From assembly GCF_900188125.1 (NCBI RefSeq), contig NZ_FZOW01000012.1, forward strand, positions 1 through 64,000: a DNA stretch of 64,000 nucleotides, written 5' to 3'. Both the position numbers and the translations under genes were made by a program. The notes under the pieces were generated by a model. The model saw only the letters and a program-made list of their open reading frames with translations. It had not been told where the DNA came from and ran no database searches. This stretch comes from Rhodococcoides kyotonense (lineage in GTDB: Bacteria; Actinomycetota; Actinomycetes; Mycobacteriales; Mycobacteriaceae). Every line of letters starts with the position of its first letter. Position 1 is the stretch's first letter. This document shows positions 1 to 9,882 of this stretch, piece after piece.

Positions 1-88
1 CAAGACACTCGGATGGAAGACTCCTCTGCAGATCTTCACCGATATCGTGGAGGAGTACAACGAGTCGCTCGTTGCGACCACCGATTGA
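1..88 (+). pseudogene. C-terminal remnant of an IS30-like transposase
   Basis: Frame 2 reads KTLGWKTPLQIFTDIVEEYN and stops with TGA at 86-88. The KTLGWxTP motif is typical of the last part of IS30-family transposases, where it lies about 20-30 residues from the C terminus. Only 28 residues are visible because the window starts inside it, so it may be an intact element upstream or a fragment. NRPS sequence begins within about 10 bases of its stop, which suggests the insertion (or a deletion anchored on it) removed the rest of the NRPS. The family call rests on this short motif. Confidence 0.5.
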
Positions 89-91
89 ACA

Positions 92-1199
92 TGTCAATTG
101 CCGGAGTTCATGGTGCCGTCCGCGATGGTGATCATGGACTCGTTTCCACTGATGTCGAACGGAAAGTTGGATCGCCGGTCGCTACCGACACCGGAGTTCG
201 GTGCAGGAGAGTATCGCGCACCGAGTAATCGGAGCGAAGCTTTGCTCGCGGAACTGTTCGGTGAAATTCTCGGTGTAGACAGCGTGGGGGTAGACGATTC
301 GTTCTTCGATCTGGGCGGGAATTCCTTGCTGGCAACACGATTGACAACACGTTCGAGATCGGTGCTGGGAATGGACCTACCGGTTCGCGCTGTATTTCGA
401 TTTCCCACGGTTGCAGAACTTGCGCCGCGGCTGACGGAGTTGTCGAAACATGAGCACTCGGATCCGTTTGCTTCGATCTTCGTGATCATCGATGGCGGAG
501 ATCGCGGCGAACACTCGTCGGCCCCGCTCTGGTGCATCACCCAAGCGCTGGAATCAGCTGGGGGTACCGCGGTCTCACGTCGAAGCTGCCGAATCTGCGT
601 ATATACGGGGTGCAGGCAAGTGGGCTGGACGGGGCGTCGCCCCTCTCGGCATCGATCGAAGAGATGGTTACGGACTACGTCGATCGGCTCGTCCTCGTTC
701 AACCGGAGGGAGTCGTACAGCTGCTCGGTGGCACCGTGGCGCATGCGATGGCCGTCGAGCTGACACGCCGGGGCCGTCGGGTCGGCTATCTCGGATTGAT
801 GGACGCGAAACCGGCAGTACCAGGGCAAGTCTTTGCCGGCCCAGGCGATGCCGCGGCGAGCCTCGAATCCCTACGTCATGCGGTCAAACTGCGGTTCGCA
901 CACCTGCCGAAATGAATTGGCTACGAGGACACCGAAGATAGAATTCTGAAGGTCCTGGTCAACAACGGTTCGTTGCTCGACTCGTTCTCGTCGACGCTGT
1001 TCGAGGGGATGCTGTCCTGTAGCGAGCCAACTACACCGAAGAGGGAACGGCGACTCCGCTATTGCGCGGGGAGTGGAGCGGGTTCATCGGCGGATCGCTG
1101 GCAGAATACGGACTCGATTCGACACGCCATACGATGGATTCCGAGGACGCGATGACGGCTGTCGCCGAGCTCATTGCCTCCGAATTGGCAGCGCTGTAA
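92..1199 (+). pseudogene. Broken 3' end of a nonribosomal peptide synthetase (A C-terminus, PCP, thioesterase)
   Basis: The first segment (frame from 98) carries the adenylation-domain end LPEFMVPSAMVIMD and NGKLDRRSLP, then a carrier-protein motif FFDLGGNSLLATRL with the phosphopantetheine serine. Near 520-540 the reading frame shifts; the thioesterase continues in another frame (about 532-915), and after a stop at 913-915 the last part (VAELIASELAAL, stop 1197-1199) is in yet another frame. The thioesterase nucleophile motif GxSxGG is replaced by LLGGTVAHAMA, so the active-site serine is absent. At least two frameshifts plus loss of the N-terminal modules next to a transposase remnant mean this is a decaying gene. 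Product unknown; a siderophore is possible but not shown. Confidence 0.8.
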
Positions 1200-1249
1200 C
1201 GACATCGACGGATGCCGGAATGTCGGATGGGTACGTGGCCTCGATGTTG

Positions 1250-2212
1250 TCAGCGAACTTCGATGACCAGCTTCCCACGGGTGTGATGTCCGCTGCTTCT
1301 GGCGAGTGCGGTTCCTGCATCTGCAAGGGGAAAAACGTCTTCGACAACCGGCCGCAACGCTCCTGTGTTCACGGATTCGACTATGGCTTCGAGATCCTCC
1401 GATCGGGGTCGCACCAGGACCAGGCGTGAGAGGCGTCCGCCCCAAAGATGACGTCGCAGCGGTGTGAGCAAGGATCTGGCCGCCGATCGCAACGTCGGGT
1501 CGGTGGTCAGATACACCCCGTCGGGAGCGAGCATCGATCTGCAGCTACGCGCGCTTTCCCGCCCCACGGTGTCGAACACTATCGATTGGCCTCGAATCTC
1601 ACGTGTGTAGTCCGATCGGGCGTAATTCACCAAGCGGTCCACGCCGAGGGCGCGCACCATGTCGAGGCTGTGTGGCCCGCAGATTCCGGTCACCACGGCG
1701 CCGGCGTCGCGTGCAATCTGAATCGCGTAGTGGCCGACACCACCCGAAGCGCCGATCACCGTGATCGGCGTCCCGGAGCGGATTTCTGCGTAATCGTGCA
1801 GTGCTTGCCACGCCGTCAATCCGCAAACCGGCAATGCAGCGGCCGCAACATGGGTGAGGGAGCGTGGTTTGAGGGCCGCAGCGCGTTCGTCCACGGCCAT
1901 GTATTCGGAGAAACCACCCATGCGGCCGAAGGTAGATTGCATTGCGAGTACCTCGTCGCCGATCTGAAACGCAGATACCGATCTACCGTGCCCGACGACC
2001 ACCCCGGACACGTCGCTCCCGAGGATGGTCGGTGGTCGGCCGGCCAGCCGTTTGAACGCGTAGGACCCGTCGCGTAGTTGCCAGTCCCTCGGATTGACAC
2101 CGGCGGCATGAACCTCGATCAGAATTTGTCTCGGCTTCGGTTCGGGCAGCGGCAGTTCCCCGTATCGCAGTACTTCCGGTCCACCGTGTCTCTCGAAGTA
2201 CACTGCGCGCAT
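1250..2212 (-). CDS. MDR-family NAD(P)-dependent oxidoreductase (zinc-free quinone oxidoreductase type)
   Basis: A 320-residue medium-chain dehydrogenase/reductase. Residues 1-120 form the GroES-like domain (HAAGVNPRDWQLRDG, ILGSDVSGVVV); the Rossmann segment VIGASGGVGHYAIQIA lies near residue 152. The Cys/His ligands of the catalytic and structural zinc sites are not evident, placing it with quinone oxidoreductase-type members that reduce quinones or enones with NADPH. ATG at 2210-2212 is preceded by AGAGGGGA. It converges on the NRPS remnant and diverges from gltB. Cytosolic; the substrate cannot be read from the sequence. Confidence 0.85.
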   Translation of the reverse strand: MRAVYFERHGGPEVLRYGELPLPEPKPRQILIEVHAAGVNPRDWQLRDGSYAFKRLAGRPPTILGSDVSGVVVGHGRSVSAFQIGDEVLAMQSTFGRMGGFSEYMAVDERAAALKPRSLTHVAAAALPVCGLTAWQALHDYAEIRSGTPITVIGASGGVGHYAIQIARDAGAVVTGICGPHSLDMVRALGVDRLVNYARSDYTREIRGQSIVFDTVGRESARSCRSMLAPDGVYLTTDPTLRSAARSLLTPLRRHLWGGRLSRLVLVRPRSEDLEAIVESVNTGALRPVVEDVFPLADAGTALARSSGHHTRGKLVIEVR

Positions 2213-2646
2213 GGCGTTCCCCTCTGGTCTCGTTTCGAAACCATTCTAAATGAGGAGATCGTGAATGGGACGGAGATTGGGAAGGACCCGCATGTGTAAT
2301 CGGGGCCCGAGGCAGTCTCGATCCGCGCATCGGAGGCGTGGAATTGGCTCCGCGGGCCCTAAGAAAGACCAGGTCGAAGGGCTAGATAGGAGTACCTTAG
2401 TTGCGGGGTGGGCATGGTACTGACTTATCGTTTGTGGTTGGACCGACGTACCCAATGGTCGATCCGCCCGAAAGGCACCTTCGAACTACCGATTCGAGCG
2501 CACCCGCTCGACGTTAGTCGAAGATCGTCGATCCGGGGGTGCTGCTTCAACGGCGAACGGCACCGAATAGCCGTCCGCGACGGCCGGTGAATTCGTGCCG
2601 AGCCGATCCGACGTACTTGAAGGCTGGACTTATCCGAAGGCTAGGT
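2213..2646. other. Intergenic region between MDR gene and gltB
   Basis: A 434-base gap between two divergent starts. It should hold the promoters of the MDR gene and of gltBD. No convincing small gene, RNA or repeat was found. The gltB frame is open upstream as far as 2539 but that extension lacks GltB homology. A loose GGGCCC inverted pair (near 2302 and 2354) is not convincing as a terminator. Confidence 0.4.
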
Positions 2647-5600
2647 ATGAAGCACACTCCGGGCCCGCAAGGCCTCTACGACCCCCGCAACGAACACGAC
2701 TCCTGTGGTGTCGCGTTCGTCGTGGACATGCATGGTCGTCGTAGTCGAGACATCGTCGAGAAGGCCATCACCGCGCTGGTCAACCTCGAACATCGGGGCG
2801 CCGCCGGCTCCGAGCCCAACACCGGTGACGGCGCCGGAATCCTCATCCAGGTACCGGACGCGTTCTTCCGTGCCGTTGTCGATTTCGAGCTGCCCGCCGC
2901 AGGCGCGTATGCCACCGGCATTGCGTTTCTTCCGCAGGGCCGCAACGACGCTGCTCGTGCGTGCGAAGACGTGACCGCGATCGTCGAGGGTGAGGGCATG
3001 AAGGTCCTCGGGTGGCGTGAAGTTCCCACCGACGACTCCTCTCTCGGGGCGCTTGCGCGCGACGCGATGCCGACGTTCCGTCAGTTGTTCTTCGCCGCTC
3101 CCGATCTCTCCGTTACGGACCTGGAACTCGAGCGCCGCGCTTTCGTGATCCGCAAGCGCATCGAGCACGAGCTCGGTGAAGAAGGTGCAGGCAAGGACGT
3201 CCCCGGTCGCGAGACCGTGTACTTCCCGTCGCTGTCCTCGCAGACGTTCGTCTACAAGGGCATGCTGACGACGCCTCAGCTCAAGGGCTTCTACCTGGAC
3301 CTGCAGGACGACCGCGTCGAGAGCGCCCTCGGACTCGTCCACTCCCGCTTCTCGACCAACACGTTCCCGTCGTGGCCGCTGGCGCACCCGTTCCGTCGCG
3401 TCGCCCACAACGGTGAGATCAACACCGCCACCGGCAACGAGAACTGGATGCGCGCTCGCGAGGCTCTGATCGCCTCCGACGTGTTCGGTGGTTCCGAGGC
3501 ACTGGAGAAGATCTTCCCCGTCGTCACTCACGGTGCCAGTGACACCGCACGGTTCGACGAGGTTCTCGAGCTGCTGCACCTCGGCGGCCGCAGCCTGCCG
3601 CACGCGGTCCTGATGATGATTCCCGAAGCCTGGGAGCGTCACGAGTCCATGGACCCCGCTCGTCGGGCGTTCTACAAGTACCACTCCTCGCTCATGGAGC
3701 CGTGGGACGGACCGGCATCGGTGTGCTTCACCGACGGCACCGTCATCGGCGCGGTTCTCGACCGCAACGGCCTGCGCCCGAGCCGCCTCTGGGTCACCGA
3801 CGACGGTCTCGTCGTCATGGCCTCCGAGGTCGGCGTGCTCGACATCGATCCCGCGAAGGTCGTCAAGAAGGTCCGTCTGCAGCCGGGCCGCATGTTCCTC
3901 GTGGACACCGCGCAGGGCCGCATCGTCTCCGACGACGAGATCAAGGACGAACTCGCCGCGGAGCACCCGTACCAGCAGTGGCTCGACGAGGGTCTGACCT
4001 CGATCGACGAACTGCCGGACCGTCCGCACGTGCACATGCCGCACGACCGCGTCCTCATCCGTCAGCAGATCTTCGGCTACACCACCGAGGAGCTGAACAT
4101 CCTCGTCTCGCCGATGGCGAAGACCGGGGCCGAGGCCATCGGTTCGATGGGCACCGACACCCCGATCGCTGTGCTGTCCGCGCGCCCGCGCATGCTGTTC
4201 GACTACTTCTCGCAGCTGTTCGCGCAGGTCACCAACCCGCCGCTCGACGCGATCCGGGAAGAGATCGTCACGAGCCTCGGCGGCACCATCGGACCCGAGG
4301 GCGACCTGCTCAACCCGGGCCCCGACGCGTGCAAGCAGATCGTGCTCCCGCAGCCGATCCTGCACAACGACGACCTCGCGAAGCTCGTCCACATCAACGA
4401 CGACGGCACCCAGGACGAACTGCGCTCGGTCGTCGTACGTGGTCTGTATCCCGTCGCCGAGGGTGGCGAAGGTCTGCGAAAGTCGTTGGAGGCCATTCGT
4501 TCTCAGGTCTCCGCTGCGATCTCCGGTGGTGCGCGCATCATCGTGCTGTCCGACCGTGAGTCGAGCGAGAAGCTGGCTCCGATCCCGTCGCTGCTGCTGA
4601 CGTCCGCTGTGCACCACCACCTGGTTCGTGAGAAGACGCGTACCAAGGTCGGGCTGATCATCGAGTCCGGTGACGCACGCGAGGTGCACCACATGGCTCT
4701 GCTCATCGGTTTCGGTGCGGCAGCGGTCAACCCGTACATGGCATTCGAGTCCATCGAGGACATGATCGAGCGCGGCGCCCTCACCGGCATCGACTTCGAC
4801 AAGGCCGTCGCCAACTACATCAAGGCCGCAGGCAAGGGTGTGCTGAAGGTGATGTCCAAGATGGGCATCTCGACACTCGCGTCGTACACGGGCGCGCAGC
4901 TGTTCCAGGTCATCGGCCTGTCGCAGGATCTCGTCGACGAGTACTTCACCGGCCTGAACAGCCACCTCGGCGGCATCGAACTCGACCAGATCGCGCAGGA
5001 CGTGGCCACGCGCCACGGCGTCGCGTACCTGGAGAACCGTCAGGAGCGCGCACACCGCGAGCTCGAGGTCGGCGGCGAGTACCAGTGGCGTCGTGAAGGG
5101 GAGTACCACCTCTTCAACCCCGACACGGTGTTCAAGCTGCAGCACTCGACCCGCACCGGTCAGTACGACATCTTCAAGGAATACACGAAGATGGTCGACG
5201 ACCAGTCCGAGCGCCTCGCGTCGCTGCGCGGCCTGTTCCGCTTCAAGACCGAAGAGCGCCAGCCGATCTCGATCAACGAGGTCGAGCCTGCGTCGGAGAT
5301 CGTCAAGCGCTTCTCGACGGGTGCGATGAGCTACGGGTCCATCTCGGCCGAGGCTCACGAGACTCTCGCCATAGCGATGAATCGCCTTGGCGGACGGTCC
5401 AACTCGGGTGAGGGCGGCGAGAGCGTCGACCGCTTCGAGCCGGACGAGAACGGTGACTGGCGACGCAGCGCAATCAAGCAGGTCGCGTCGGGACGCTTCG
5501 GTGTCACCTCGCACTACCTGACCAACTGCACCGACATCCAGATCAAGATGGCGCAGGGAGCGAAGCCCGGTGAGGGCGGCCAGCTTCCGGCGCACAAGGT

Positions 5601-7236
5601 GTACCCGTGGGTCGCCGAGGTCCGTCACTCGACGCCGGGCGTCGGGCTGATCTCGCCTCCGCCGCACCACGACATCTACTCGATCGAGGATCTCGCGCAG
5701 CTGATCCACGACCTGAAGAACGCCAACCCGCAGGCTCGCATCCACGTGAAGCTGGTCTCCGAGGTCGGTGTCGGAACGGTCGCCGCAGGTGTCTCGAAGG
5801 CGCACGCCGACGTCGTTCTCATCTCGGGTCACGACGGCGGAACCGGTGCAACGCCGCTCACCTCCGTCAAGCACGCCGGTGGGCCCTGGGAGCTCGGTCT
5901 CGCCGAGACTCAGCAGACGTTGTTGCTCAACGGACTTCGTGATCGCATCGTCGTACAGGTCGACGGCCAGCTCAAAACCGGCCGTGACGTCATGGTCGCC
6001 GCGCTGCTCGGTGGTGAGGAATTCGGTTTCGCGACTGCACCTCTCGTCGTGTCGGGCTGCATCATGATGCGTGTCTGCCACCTCGATACGTGCCCGGTGG
6101 GTGTCGCGACGCAGAACCCGTTGCTGCGCAAGCGTTTCGCGGGCAAGCCCGAGTTCGTCGAGAACTTCTTCATGTTCATCGCCGAAGAGGTTCGCGAGCT
6201 CATGGCCGAACTCGGCTTCCGCACGCTGAACGAGGCCATCGGCCAGGTCGCTCTGCTCGACACCACCGCGGCGAAGGAAGCGTGGAAGGCGTCGAAGCTG
6301 GATCTGTCTCCGATCCTCGACGAGGTCGAGTCGGCGTTCATGAACCAGGACCTCTACAACACGGGCGTTCAGGATCACGGCCTCGACAAGGCACTCGATC
6401 AGCAGCTCATCGTGCAGAGCCGCAACGCTCTCGACAAGGGCGAGAAGGTCGCGTTCGAGTCGAAGATCACCAACGTCAATCGCACGGTCGGAACCATGCT
6501 TGGACACGAGCTGACCAAGGCGTACGGCGGAGTCGGCTTGCCCGACAACACGATCGACATCACGTTCACCGGTTCGGCCGGAAACAGCTTCGGCGCCTTC
6601 GTGCCGTCGGGAATGACGTTGCGCCTCAACGGTGACGCCAACGACTTCGTCGGCAAGGGCTTGTCGGGTGGACGGATCATCGTGCGCCCGTCGCTGAACG
6701 CTCCCGCAGGATTCGTCGCCGAGGACAACATCATCGGTGGCAACGTCTTCCTGTTCGGCGCCACGCAGGGTGAGGCTCTCATCCGCGGCGTCGTCGGCGA
6801 GCGTTTCGCAGTGCGTAACTCCGGTGCCGTTGCCGTTGTCGAAGGCGTCGGCGACCACGGGTGCGAGTACATGACCGGTGGCAAGGTCGTCATCCTGGGC
6901 GAGACGGGACGCAACTTCGGTGCCGGTATGTCCGGTGGCGTGGCGTTCGTGTTCGACCCTGAGAAGGCGTTCGAGGCCAACCTGAACACCGAGCTGGTCG
7001 ACATCGAGAGCATCGAGGGCGACGAGTTCACCTGGCTGAAGGACATCGTCACTCGTCACCACGAGGAGACGGGATCCGATGTCGCAGAACGCATCCTCGC
7101 AGATTGGTCACAGCAGGTGAACCACTTCGTGAAGGTCATGCCGCGGGACTACAAGAAGGTACTGCTCGCCATCTCCGAGGCCGAGAAGAACGGCGCGGAC
7201 GTGGACGAGGCGATCATGGAGGCAGCTCGTGGGTGA
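2647..7236 (+). CDS. gltB: Glutamate synthase (NADPH) large subunit
   Basis: The alpha subunit of GOGAT makes two glutamates from glutamine and 2-oxoglutarate, taking electrons from GltD. The 1529-residue length is normal. The start ATG at 2647 gives [13 protein letters not shown] followed by [10 protein letters not shown], where Cys20 is the glutaminase nucleophile freed by propeptide removal. The order is class II amidotransferase (about 20-430), central domain, FMN-binding synthase domain (about 860-1200), with 3Fe-4S cysteines C1138, C1144 and C1149 in [15 protein letters not shown], then the Gly-rich beta-helix ([19 protein letters not shown]). It overlaps gltD by 8 nt, so the two are translationally coupled. 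An upstream in-frame start at 2539 is unlikely because homology begins at 2647. Confidence 0.97.
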   Translation: MKHTPGPQGLYDPRNEHDSCGVAFVVDMHGRRSRDIVEKAITALVNLEHRGAAGSEPNTGDGAGILIQVPDAFFRAVVDFELPAAGAYATGIAFLPQGRNDAARACEDVTAIVEGEGMKVLGWREVPTDDSSLGALARDAMPTFRQLFFAAPDLSVTDLELERRAFVIRKRIEHELGEEGAGKDVPGRETVYFPSLSSQTFVYKGMLTTPQLKGFYLDLQDDRVESALGLVHSRFSTNTFPSWPLAHPFRRVAHNGEINTATGNENWMRAREALIASDVFGGSEALEKIFPVVTHGASDTARFDEVLELLHLGGRSLPHAVLMMIPEAWERHESMDPARRAFYKYHSSLMEPWDGPASVCFTDGTVIGAVLDRNGLRPSRLWVTDDGLVVMASEVGVLDIDPAKVVKKVRLQPGRMFLVDTAQGRIVSDDEIKDELAAEHPYQQWLDEGLTSIDELPDRPHVHMPHDRVLIRQQIFGYTTEELNILVSPMAKTGAEAIGSMGTDTPIAVLSARPRMLFDYFSQLFAQVTNPPLDAIREEIVTSLGGTIGPEGDLLNPGPDACKQIVLPQPILHNDDLAKLVHINDDGTQDELRSVVVRGLYPVAEGGEGLRKSLEAIRSQVSAAISGGARIIVLSDRESSEKLAPIPSLLLTSAVHHHLVREKTRTKVGLIIESGDAREVHHMALLIGFGAAAVNPYMAFESIEDMIERGALTGIDFDKAVANYIKAAGKGVLKVMSKMGISTLASYTGAQLFQVIGLSQDLVDEYFTGLNSHLGGIELDQIAQDVATRHGVAYLENRQERAHRELEVGGEYQWRREGEYHLFNPDTVFKLQHSTRTGQYDIFKEYTKMVDDQSERLASLRGLFRFKTEERQPISINEVEPASEIVKRFSTGAMSYGSISAEAHETLAIAMNRLGGRSNSGEGGESVDRFEPDENGDWRRSAIKQVASGRFGVTSHYLTNCTDIQIKMAQGAKPGEGGQLPAHKVYPWVAEVRHSTPGVGLISPPPHHDIYSIEDLAQLIHDLKNANPQARIHVKLVSEVGVGTVAAGVSKAHADVVLISGHDGGTGATPLTSVKHAGGPWELGLAETQQTLLLNGLRDRIVVQVDGQLKTGRDVMVAALLGGEEFGFATAPLVVSGCIMMRVCHLDTCPVGVATQNPLLRKRFAGKPEFVENFFMFIAEEVRELMAELGFRTLNEAIGQVALLDTTAAKEAWKASKLDLSPILDEVESAFMNQDLYNTGVQDHGLDKALDQQLIVQSRNALDKGEKVAFESKITNVNRTVGTMLGHELTKAYGGVGLPDNTIDITFTGSAGNSFGAFVPSGMTLRLNGDANDFVGKGLSGGRIIVRPSLNAPAGFVAEDNIIGGNVFLFGATQGEALIRGVVGERFAVRNSGAVAVVEGVGDHGCEYMTGGKVVILGETGRNFGAGMSGGVAFVFDPEKAFEANLNTELVDIESIEGDEFTWLKDIVTRHHEETGSDVAERILADWSQQVNHFVKVMPRDYKKVLLAISEAEKNGADVDEAIMEAARG

Positions 7237-8680
7237 CCCACAGGGATTTCTGAAGAACACAGTCCGCGAGCTGCCGAAGCGCAGGCCCGTCGACCTGCGT
7301 CTGATGGACTGGAAAGAGGTCTACGAGGACTTCTCGAAGGAGACACTCCAGACGCAGGCCAGCCGCTGCATGGACTGCGGTATTCCTTTCTGCCACAACG
7401 GTTGTCCGCTCGGGAATCTGATTCCCGAGTGGAACGACCTGGTGTTCAAGGACCGCTGGCGCGAGAGCATCGACCGCCTGCACGCCACCAACAACTTCCC
7501 GGAGTTCACCGGGCGGCTGTGCCCGGCGCCGTGCGAGGCGTCGTGCGTCCTCGGCATCAACCAGGATCCGGTGACGATCAAGCAGGTCGAGGTCGAGATC
7601 ATCGACAAGGCGTTCGAGGAGGGCTGGGTCGCACCGGTCTACCCGACGCACCTGACCGGCAAGACGGTTGCCGTCGTCGGCTCCGGGCCTGCGGGATTGG
7701 CTGCGGCACAGCAGCTCACGCGTGCCGGCCACACCGTCACGGTGTTCGAGCGTGCCGACCGCATCGGTGGTCTGCTGCGCTACGGCATCCCCGAGTTCAA
7801 GATGGAGAAGCGCCACATCGACCGCCGTCTGGCTCAGATGGAAGCCGAGGGCACGGTGTTCCGTACCGGCGTGAACGTCGGTGTCGACATCACCGCTGAC
7901 GAGCTGCGCGCGCAGTTCGACGCCGTCGTCCTTTCCGGCGGAGCCACCGCGTGGCGCGACCTGCCGATCGAGGGACGCGAGAACGAGGGCATCTACCAGG
8001 CGATGGAGTTCCTGCCGCACGCCAACCGTGTGCAGCAGGGCGACATGGCCGAGCCTCCCGTCAGTGCCAAGGGCAAGAAGGTCGTCATCATCGGCGGCGG
8101 CGACACCGGAGCGGACTGCCTCGGCACCTCGCACCGCCAGGGCGCCGAGAGTGTCCACCAGTTCGAGATCATGGCTCGTCCGCCGGAAGAGCGCGCCACC
8201 TCGACGCCGTGGCCGCTGTACCCGCTGATGTTCCGCGTCGCGTCCGCGCACGAGGAAGGCGGCGAGCGTGTGTTCTCCGTCAACACCGAGCGTTTCATCG
8301 GTGAGGGCGGCAAGGTCACCGGGCTCGAGGCTCACGAGGTCGAGTTCAAGGCAGGCAAGTTCGAGAAGGTCGAAGGCAGCGAGTTCACCCTCGAAGCCGA
8401 TCTCGTTCTGCTGGCCATGGGCTTCGTCGGACCCGAGAAGCCAGGTCTGCTCACCGACCTCGGTGTGGACCTGAACGAGCGCGGCAACGTCAAGCGCACG
8501 AACGAGTGGGTCACCAACGTTCCCGGCGTCTTCGTTGCGGGCGACATGGGCCGCGGCCAGTCGCTCATCGTGTGGGCCATCGCCGAAGGCCGTAGCTGTG
8601 CTGCCGCCGTCGACACGTTCCTGCAGGGTGCAACGGCGCTCCCCGCGCCGATCGTGCCGACGCAGGCGCCGCAGCGGTAG
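7229..8680 (+). CDS. gltD: Glutamate synthase small subunit
   Basis: The beta subunit of GOGAT, 483 residues. It oxidises NADPH through FAD and passes electrons to GltB. The N-terminal region has the two iron-sulfur cysteine sets (C47, C50, C55, C59 and C98, C102, C106). The FAD fold [14 protein letters not shown] is near residue 148 and the NADPH fold [13 protein letters not shown] near 285. A C-terminal [18 protein letters not shown] completes the FAD site. The GTG start at 7229 overlaps the gltB stop. A hairpin terminator follows 12 bases after the stop. Confidence 0.97.
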   Translation: MGDPQGFLKNTVRELPKRRPVDLRLMDWKEVYEDFSKETLQTQASRCMDCGIPFCHNGCPLGNLIPEWNDLVFKDRWRESIDRLHATNNFPEFTGRLCPAPCEASCVLGINQDPVTIKQVEVEIIDKAFEEGWVAPVYPTHLTGKTVAVVGSGPAGLAAAQQLTRAGHTVTVFERADRIGGLLRYGIPEFKMEKRHIDRRLAQMEAEGTVFRTGVNVGVDITADELRAQFDAVVLSGGATAWRDLPIEGRENEGIYQAMEFLPHANRVQQGDMAEPPVSAKGKKVVIIGGGDTGADCLGTSHRQGAESVHQFEIMARPPEERATSTPWPLYPLMFRVASAHEEGGERVFSVNTERFIGEGGKVTGLEAHEVEFKAGKFEKVEGSEFTLEADLVLLAMGFVGPEKPGLLTDLGVDLNERGNVKRTNEWVTNVPGVFVAGDMGRGQSLIVWAIAEGRSCAAAVDTFLQGATALPAPIVPTQAPQR

Positions 8681-8691
8681 TTCTTTCGTTC

Positions 8692-8730
8692 CTGGCCGCC
8701 GCTTGAATGGACCATTCGAGCGGCGGCCAG
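8692..8730 (+). terminator. Hairpin terminator after gltBD
   Basis: A 19-bp inverted repeat (CTGGCCGCCGCTTGAATGG and its partner, one G-T wobble) around a single central base, followed by TTCGTTTT. It starts 12 bases after the gltD stop and fits an intrinsic terminator. Its inner part (TTGAATGGNCCATTC) recurs 70 bases downstream. Confidence 0.8.
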
Positions 8731-8774
8731 TTCGTTTTGCCCGCTTGAATGTCGCCCTGTAGCTATCTGTTCGT

Positions 8775-8792
8775 ATGAATGGGCCATTCAAG
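8775..8792. repeat. Second copy of the TGAATGGNCCATTCA palindrome
   Basis: TGAATGGGCCATTCA repeats the core of the gltD terminator palindrome, followed by AGCGGTGGGGTGGC. A GCTTGAAT half copy lies at 8742-8750. It looks like a small dispersed palindrome family rather than a gene; a protein-binding site cannot be excluded. Confidence 0.45.
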
Positions 8793-8913
8793 CGGTGGGG
8801 TGGCAGGTCTCAATTCGGTTACCTCCGTTAACCAGCCGGGCATCGTTTCGACATCGACGGCTGGCATTCTTCGCATCGAGAACAGTGTCCGCGAGTATCT
8901 GTGAGGCCGATCG

Positions 8914-9831
8914 ATGCGTGTGAAGAAGCTTGTCGCCACCTTGGGAGCGCTGGCGGCCGTCGTCGCCGGAACCTCCGCGTTGACTGCAGGTCAGGCATCC
9001 GCCGACCCCGCCGATTGCCCGCGTTTGTATGTCGCTGCGATCCCCGGAACATGGGAGACGAGTTCGGGCGCAGCTCCGCGGCCCGGCATGCTCACGGCCG
9101 TCACGGATCGCATCGCGAGTTCCGACATCCTCACCGAGTACGTCGCCTATCCCGCGACTGCGTTCCCCTGGGAGGGCGGTGTGTACGGAGAATCCCGAGC
9201 GATCGCGACGGCCAATGCAGGCGGCATGTTGAAGGCGATGGCCGACCGTTGCGGCGCAACGAAACTCGCAGTCATCGGATACAGCCAGGGTGCCGACGCG
9301 GCAGGCGACCTCGCAGCGTCGATCGGCAGCGGCGTGGGCGTCGTACCGGCGGATCGGCTCGTTGCCGTCGGGCTGATTTCCGATCCCAAGCGTTCCGACA
9401 CGGATGCCCTGGTCGGGCCTGAGGTCGTCGGCACGGGTGTCGGTGGGCCGCGCGTGGGTGGATTCGGTTTCGTCAGCCCTGTCGTGCGGACGTTCTGTGC
9501 CGTCGGCGATCTGTATTGCTCGACGCCGAAGGACGATTACATCGCTCGGCTCGCGGGTTTCCTTGCGGTGTCGTCGGATCCGAATCCGAGTGTCGTCGAG
9601 AAGGCGCAGCAGGAGGCGCAGGTTCTGCTCGGCGACATCGCGTCGGCGGGTGGGTTGCCGGTTCTGCAGGGGCAGCTGAGCGATCAGGCGAACGAGCAGC
9701 GTCGACGCGAGATCGATGCCTTCTATCGCTCGGGGATTCACCAGGAGTACGGCTCGTACGCGGTGGATGCGAACGGCACGAGCGCGACGACGTGGCTCGC
9801 GAATTATCTTGTGGCCGCGTCGAATTCATAA
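8914..9831 (+). CDS. Secreted cutinase-family esterase
   Basis: A 305-residue exported alpha/beta hydrolase. A Sec signal peptide spans about residues 1-30 (KK, hydrophobic core, AxA site before DPADC). The nucleophile motif is GYSQG with Ser124; Cys35/Cys113 and the later Cys pair near 198-205 fit the disulfides of the cutinase fold, with the Asp in GDLYC nearby. Members of this family in mycolata hydrolyse lipid esters at the cell surface. It stops on the first base pair of a 24-bp palindrome that separates it from the convergent exporter gene. The exact substrate is unknown. Confidence 0.88.
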   Translation: MRVKKLVATLGALAAVVAGTSALTAGQASADPADCPRLYVAAIPGTWETSSGAAPRPGMLTAVTDRIASSDILTEYVAYPATAFPWEGGVYGESRAIATANAGGMLKAMADRCGATKLAVIGYSQGADAAGDLAASIGSGVGVVPADRLVAVGLISDPKRSDTDALVGPEVVGTGVGGPRVGGFGFVSPVVRTFCAVGDLYCSTPKDDYIARLAGFLAVSSDPNPSVVEKAQQEAQVLLGDIASAGGLPVLQGQLSDQANEQRRREIDAFYRSGIHQEYGSYAVDANGTSATTWLANYLVAASNS

Positions 9832-9882
9832 CCCCATGTGCACGAAAATACATAGCCCCTATGTATTTTCGTGCACATGGGG
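9832..9882. terminator. Long perfect palindrome, bidirectional terminator (family A, copy 1)
   Basis: Two perfect 24-bp arms around a 3-bp spacer (CCC), with core GTGCACGAAAATACATAG. It sits between convergent genes: the cutinase stop (TAA 9829-9831) touches the left arm, and the exporter gene on the minus strand runs through the whole right arm and takes its stop (TAG, 9859-9861) from it. A near copy lies at 34598-34643. Confidence 0.8.

Noticed and set aside
2641..7062. 1473-residue open frame antisense to gltB
   Set aside because: Shadow frame caused by strong third-position GC bias of gltB; Arg/Asp/Val-rich with no family pattern.
7214..8791. 525-residue open frame antisense to gltD
   Set aside because: Same codon-bias artefact; gltD on the plus strand is unambiguous.
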